Source: Pseudomonadota bacterium
GTDB taxonomy: Bacteria; Pseudomonadota; Alphaproteobacteria; Rhizobiales; Hyphomicrobiaceae
Assembly: GCA_021813195.1 (NCBI GenBank)
Contig: JAKALI010000244.1
Span: 1-6,447, forward strand
DNA length: 6,447 nucleotides
Direction: 5' to 3'
Under the pieces are notes generated by a model that ran no database searches, had not been told where the DNA came from, and saw nothing but the letters and a program-made list of their open reading frames with translations. Shown piece by piece: positions 5,919 through 6,447 of this stretch (its first letter is position 1; every line of letters begins with the position of its first letter). The translations under genes and the position numbers were made by a program.

Positions 5919-6447
5919 GGGGCGGATTTCTTGCCAGCGCGGTGGCCATTGCCGAGATCAGCGGCCGCATGAAAAACGCCTCATCTGCGGGATAGATGGC
6001 AGCGGTGAGACCGTGCGATTTGAGTTCGTCGGAGACTGCCGGTCCGACGGAGGCAATCGGCGTCCGGGCCAGACCCTCGCGCAGCTTTTGCTCCCAGCCG
6101 TGCTTCTTCGCGCTGTCGATGAGCCGGCGGATCTGGCCAAGATTGGTCAGTGCCACCGCGTCGACGCGGCCGCGCGCCAACTCGTCGATCGCGGTGACGA
6201 TGTTCGCGTCGGCCGCCTTGGCGTCATAGACGTAGGGCAGGACGGTATCAACCGTGGCGCCTTGCGCCTTGATGGCATCGATCAGAACGCTGTGATCCTT
6301 GTCGGGATAAATCTGCAGGCCGACGCGATGGCCGGAGAGGTCGAGGCGCGACAGCATGTCGACGACGCCTTCGGAAGTGGGCTTCTCGGTCGTCATCTGC
6401 GGCTCCAGCCCGATCTCGCGGAGCGCCTTGCCGGGTTTGGGACCCCG
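5899..6447 (-). CDS. hemD: HEM4-domain uroporphyrinogen-III synthase, C-terminal part, 5' end outside window
   Basis: The frame is open to the right edge and gives 182 visible residues. The 17 codons before the internal ATG at 6396 read RGPKPGKALREIGLEPQ, continuing into TTEKPTSEGVV, which is the conserved centre of the HEM4 domain, so that ATG is not the true start. Further matches are LQIYPDKDHSVLIDAI, the domain-crossing VDAVALTNLGQIRRLID and the late block PIASVGPAVSDELKSHGL ('a-iGp-ta-al---G'). Full proteins are usually about 240-270 residues, so roughly 60-90 N-terminal residues are missing. The family cyclises hydroxymethylbilane to uroporphyrinogen III for heme, siroheme and cobalamin. 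Many alphaproteobacteria carry a second HEM4 protein, sometimes near nitrite-assimilation genes, so this may be a paralogue rather than the main hemD. GC is high (72% in 6121-6180), as expected for resident DNA. Confidence 0.8.
   Translation of the reverse strand, partial: RGPKPGKALREIGLEPQMTTEKPTSEGVVDMLSRLDLSGHRVGLQIYPDKDHSVLIDAIKAQGATVDTVLPYVYDAKAADANIVTAIDELARGRVDAVALTNLGQIRRLIDSAKKHGWEQKLREGLARTPIASVGPAVSDELKSHGLTAAIYPADEAFFMRPLISAMATALARNPPRVTRAS

Noticed and set aside
1..6447. CRISPR array, tRNA, rRNA, insertion sequence or integrase
   Set aside because: No spaced direct repeats, tRNA-like cloverleaf, transposase motif or terminal inverted repeats were recognised on either strand by eye.

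Overview
The window looks like a surface-polysaccharide locus from an alphaproteobacterium, probably of the Bradyrhizobium/Rhodopseudomonas type. The right part is GC-rich and has the codon use of such a genome. It carries a GDP-L-fucose pair (gmd-fcl) next to a HEM4-domain uroporphyrinogen-III synthase gene. The genus is an inference from protein character and composition, because no rRNA or tRNA is present.

Layout. (1) 1-960, + strand: 3' part of a gene for a secreted-type, probably TIM-barrel glycosidase-like protein, open at the left edge. (2) 1149-1991, +: FkbM-family SAM-dependent methyltransferase. (3) 2093-2806, +: glycosyltransferase family 25-like protein. (4) 2803-3606, -: a second, different FkbM methyltransferase, whose 3' end overlaps the GT25 gene by 4 nt. 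(5) 3607-3874: intergenic region between divergent genes, with a 9-bp imperfect hairpin and a possible extended -10 promoter. (6) 3875-4957, +: gmd, GDP-mannose 4,6-dehydratase. (7) 4938-5894, +: fcl, GDP-L-fucose synthase, overlapping gmd by 20 nt. (8) 5899-6447, -: 3' part of a HEM4-domain (hemD-like) gene, cut by the right edge.

Composition changes sharply. Hand-counted 60-base samples give 48% GC at 541-600, 37% at 1801-1860, 38% at 2941-3000, 68% at 5101-5160 and 72% at 6121-6180. The block up to about 3640 is therefore AT-rich accessory DNA beside GC-rich, resident-looking DNA. This is common at polysaccharide loci, where glycan-tailoring genes are exchanged.

Possible joint role: gmd and fcl turn GDP-mannose into GDP-L-fucose. 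The GT25-like protein would add a sugar to a surface glycan (LPS or exopolysaccharide), and the two FkbM proteins would O-methylate sugars, possibly fucose. The 316-residue fragment would be an exported carbohydrate-active or glycan-binding protein. No fucosyltransferase, polymerase or flippase lies in the window, so the cluster probably continues to the left. I found no convincing new system. The most interesting points are the FkbM/GT25/FkbM arrangement, the overlapping convergent stops, the start-site ambiguity of the second FkbM gene and the unassigned exported protein.
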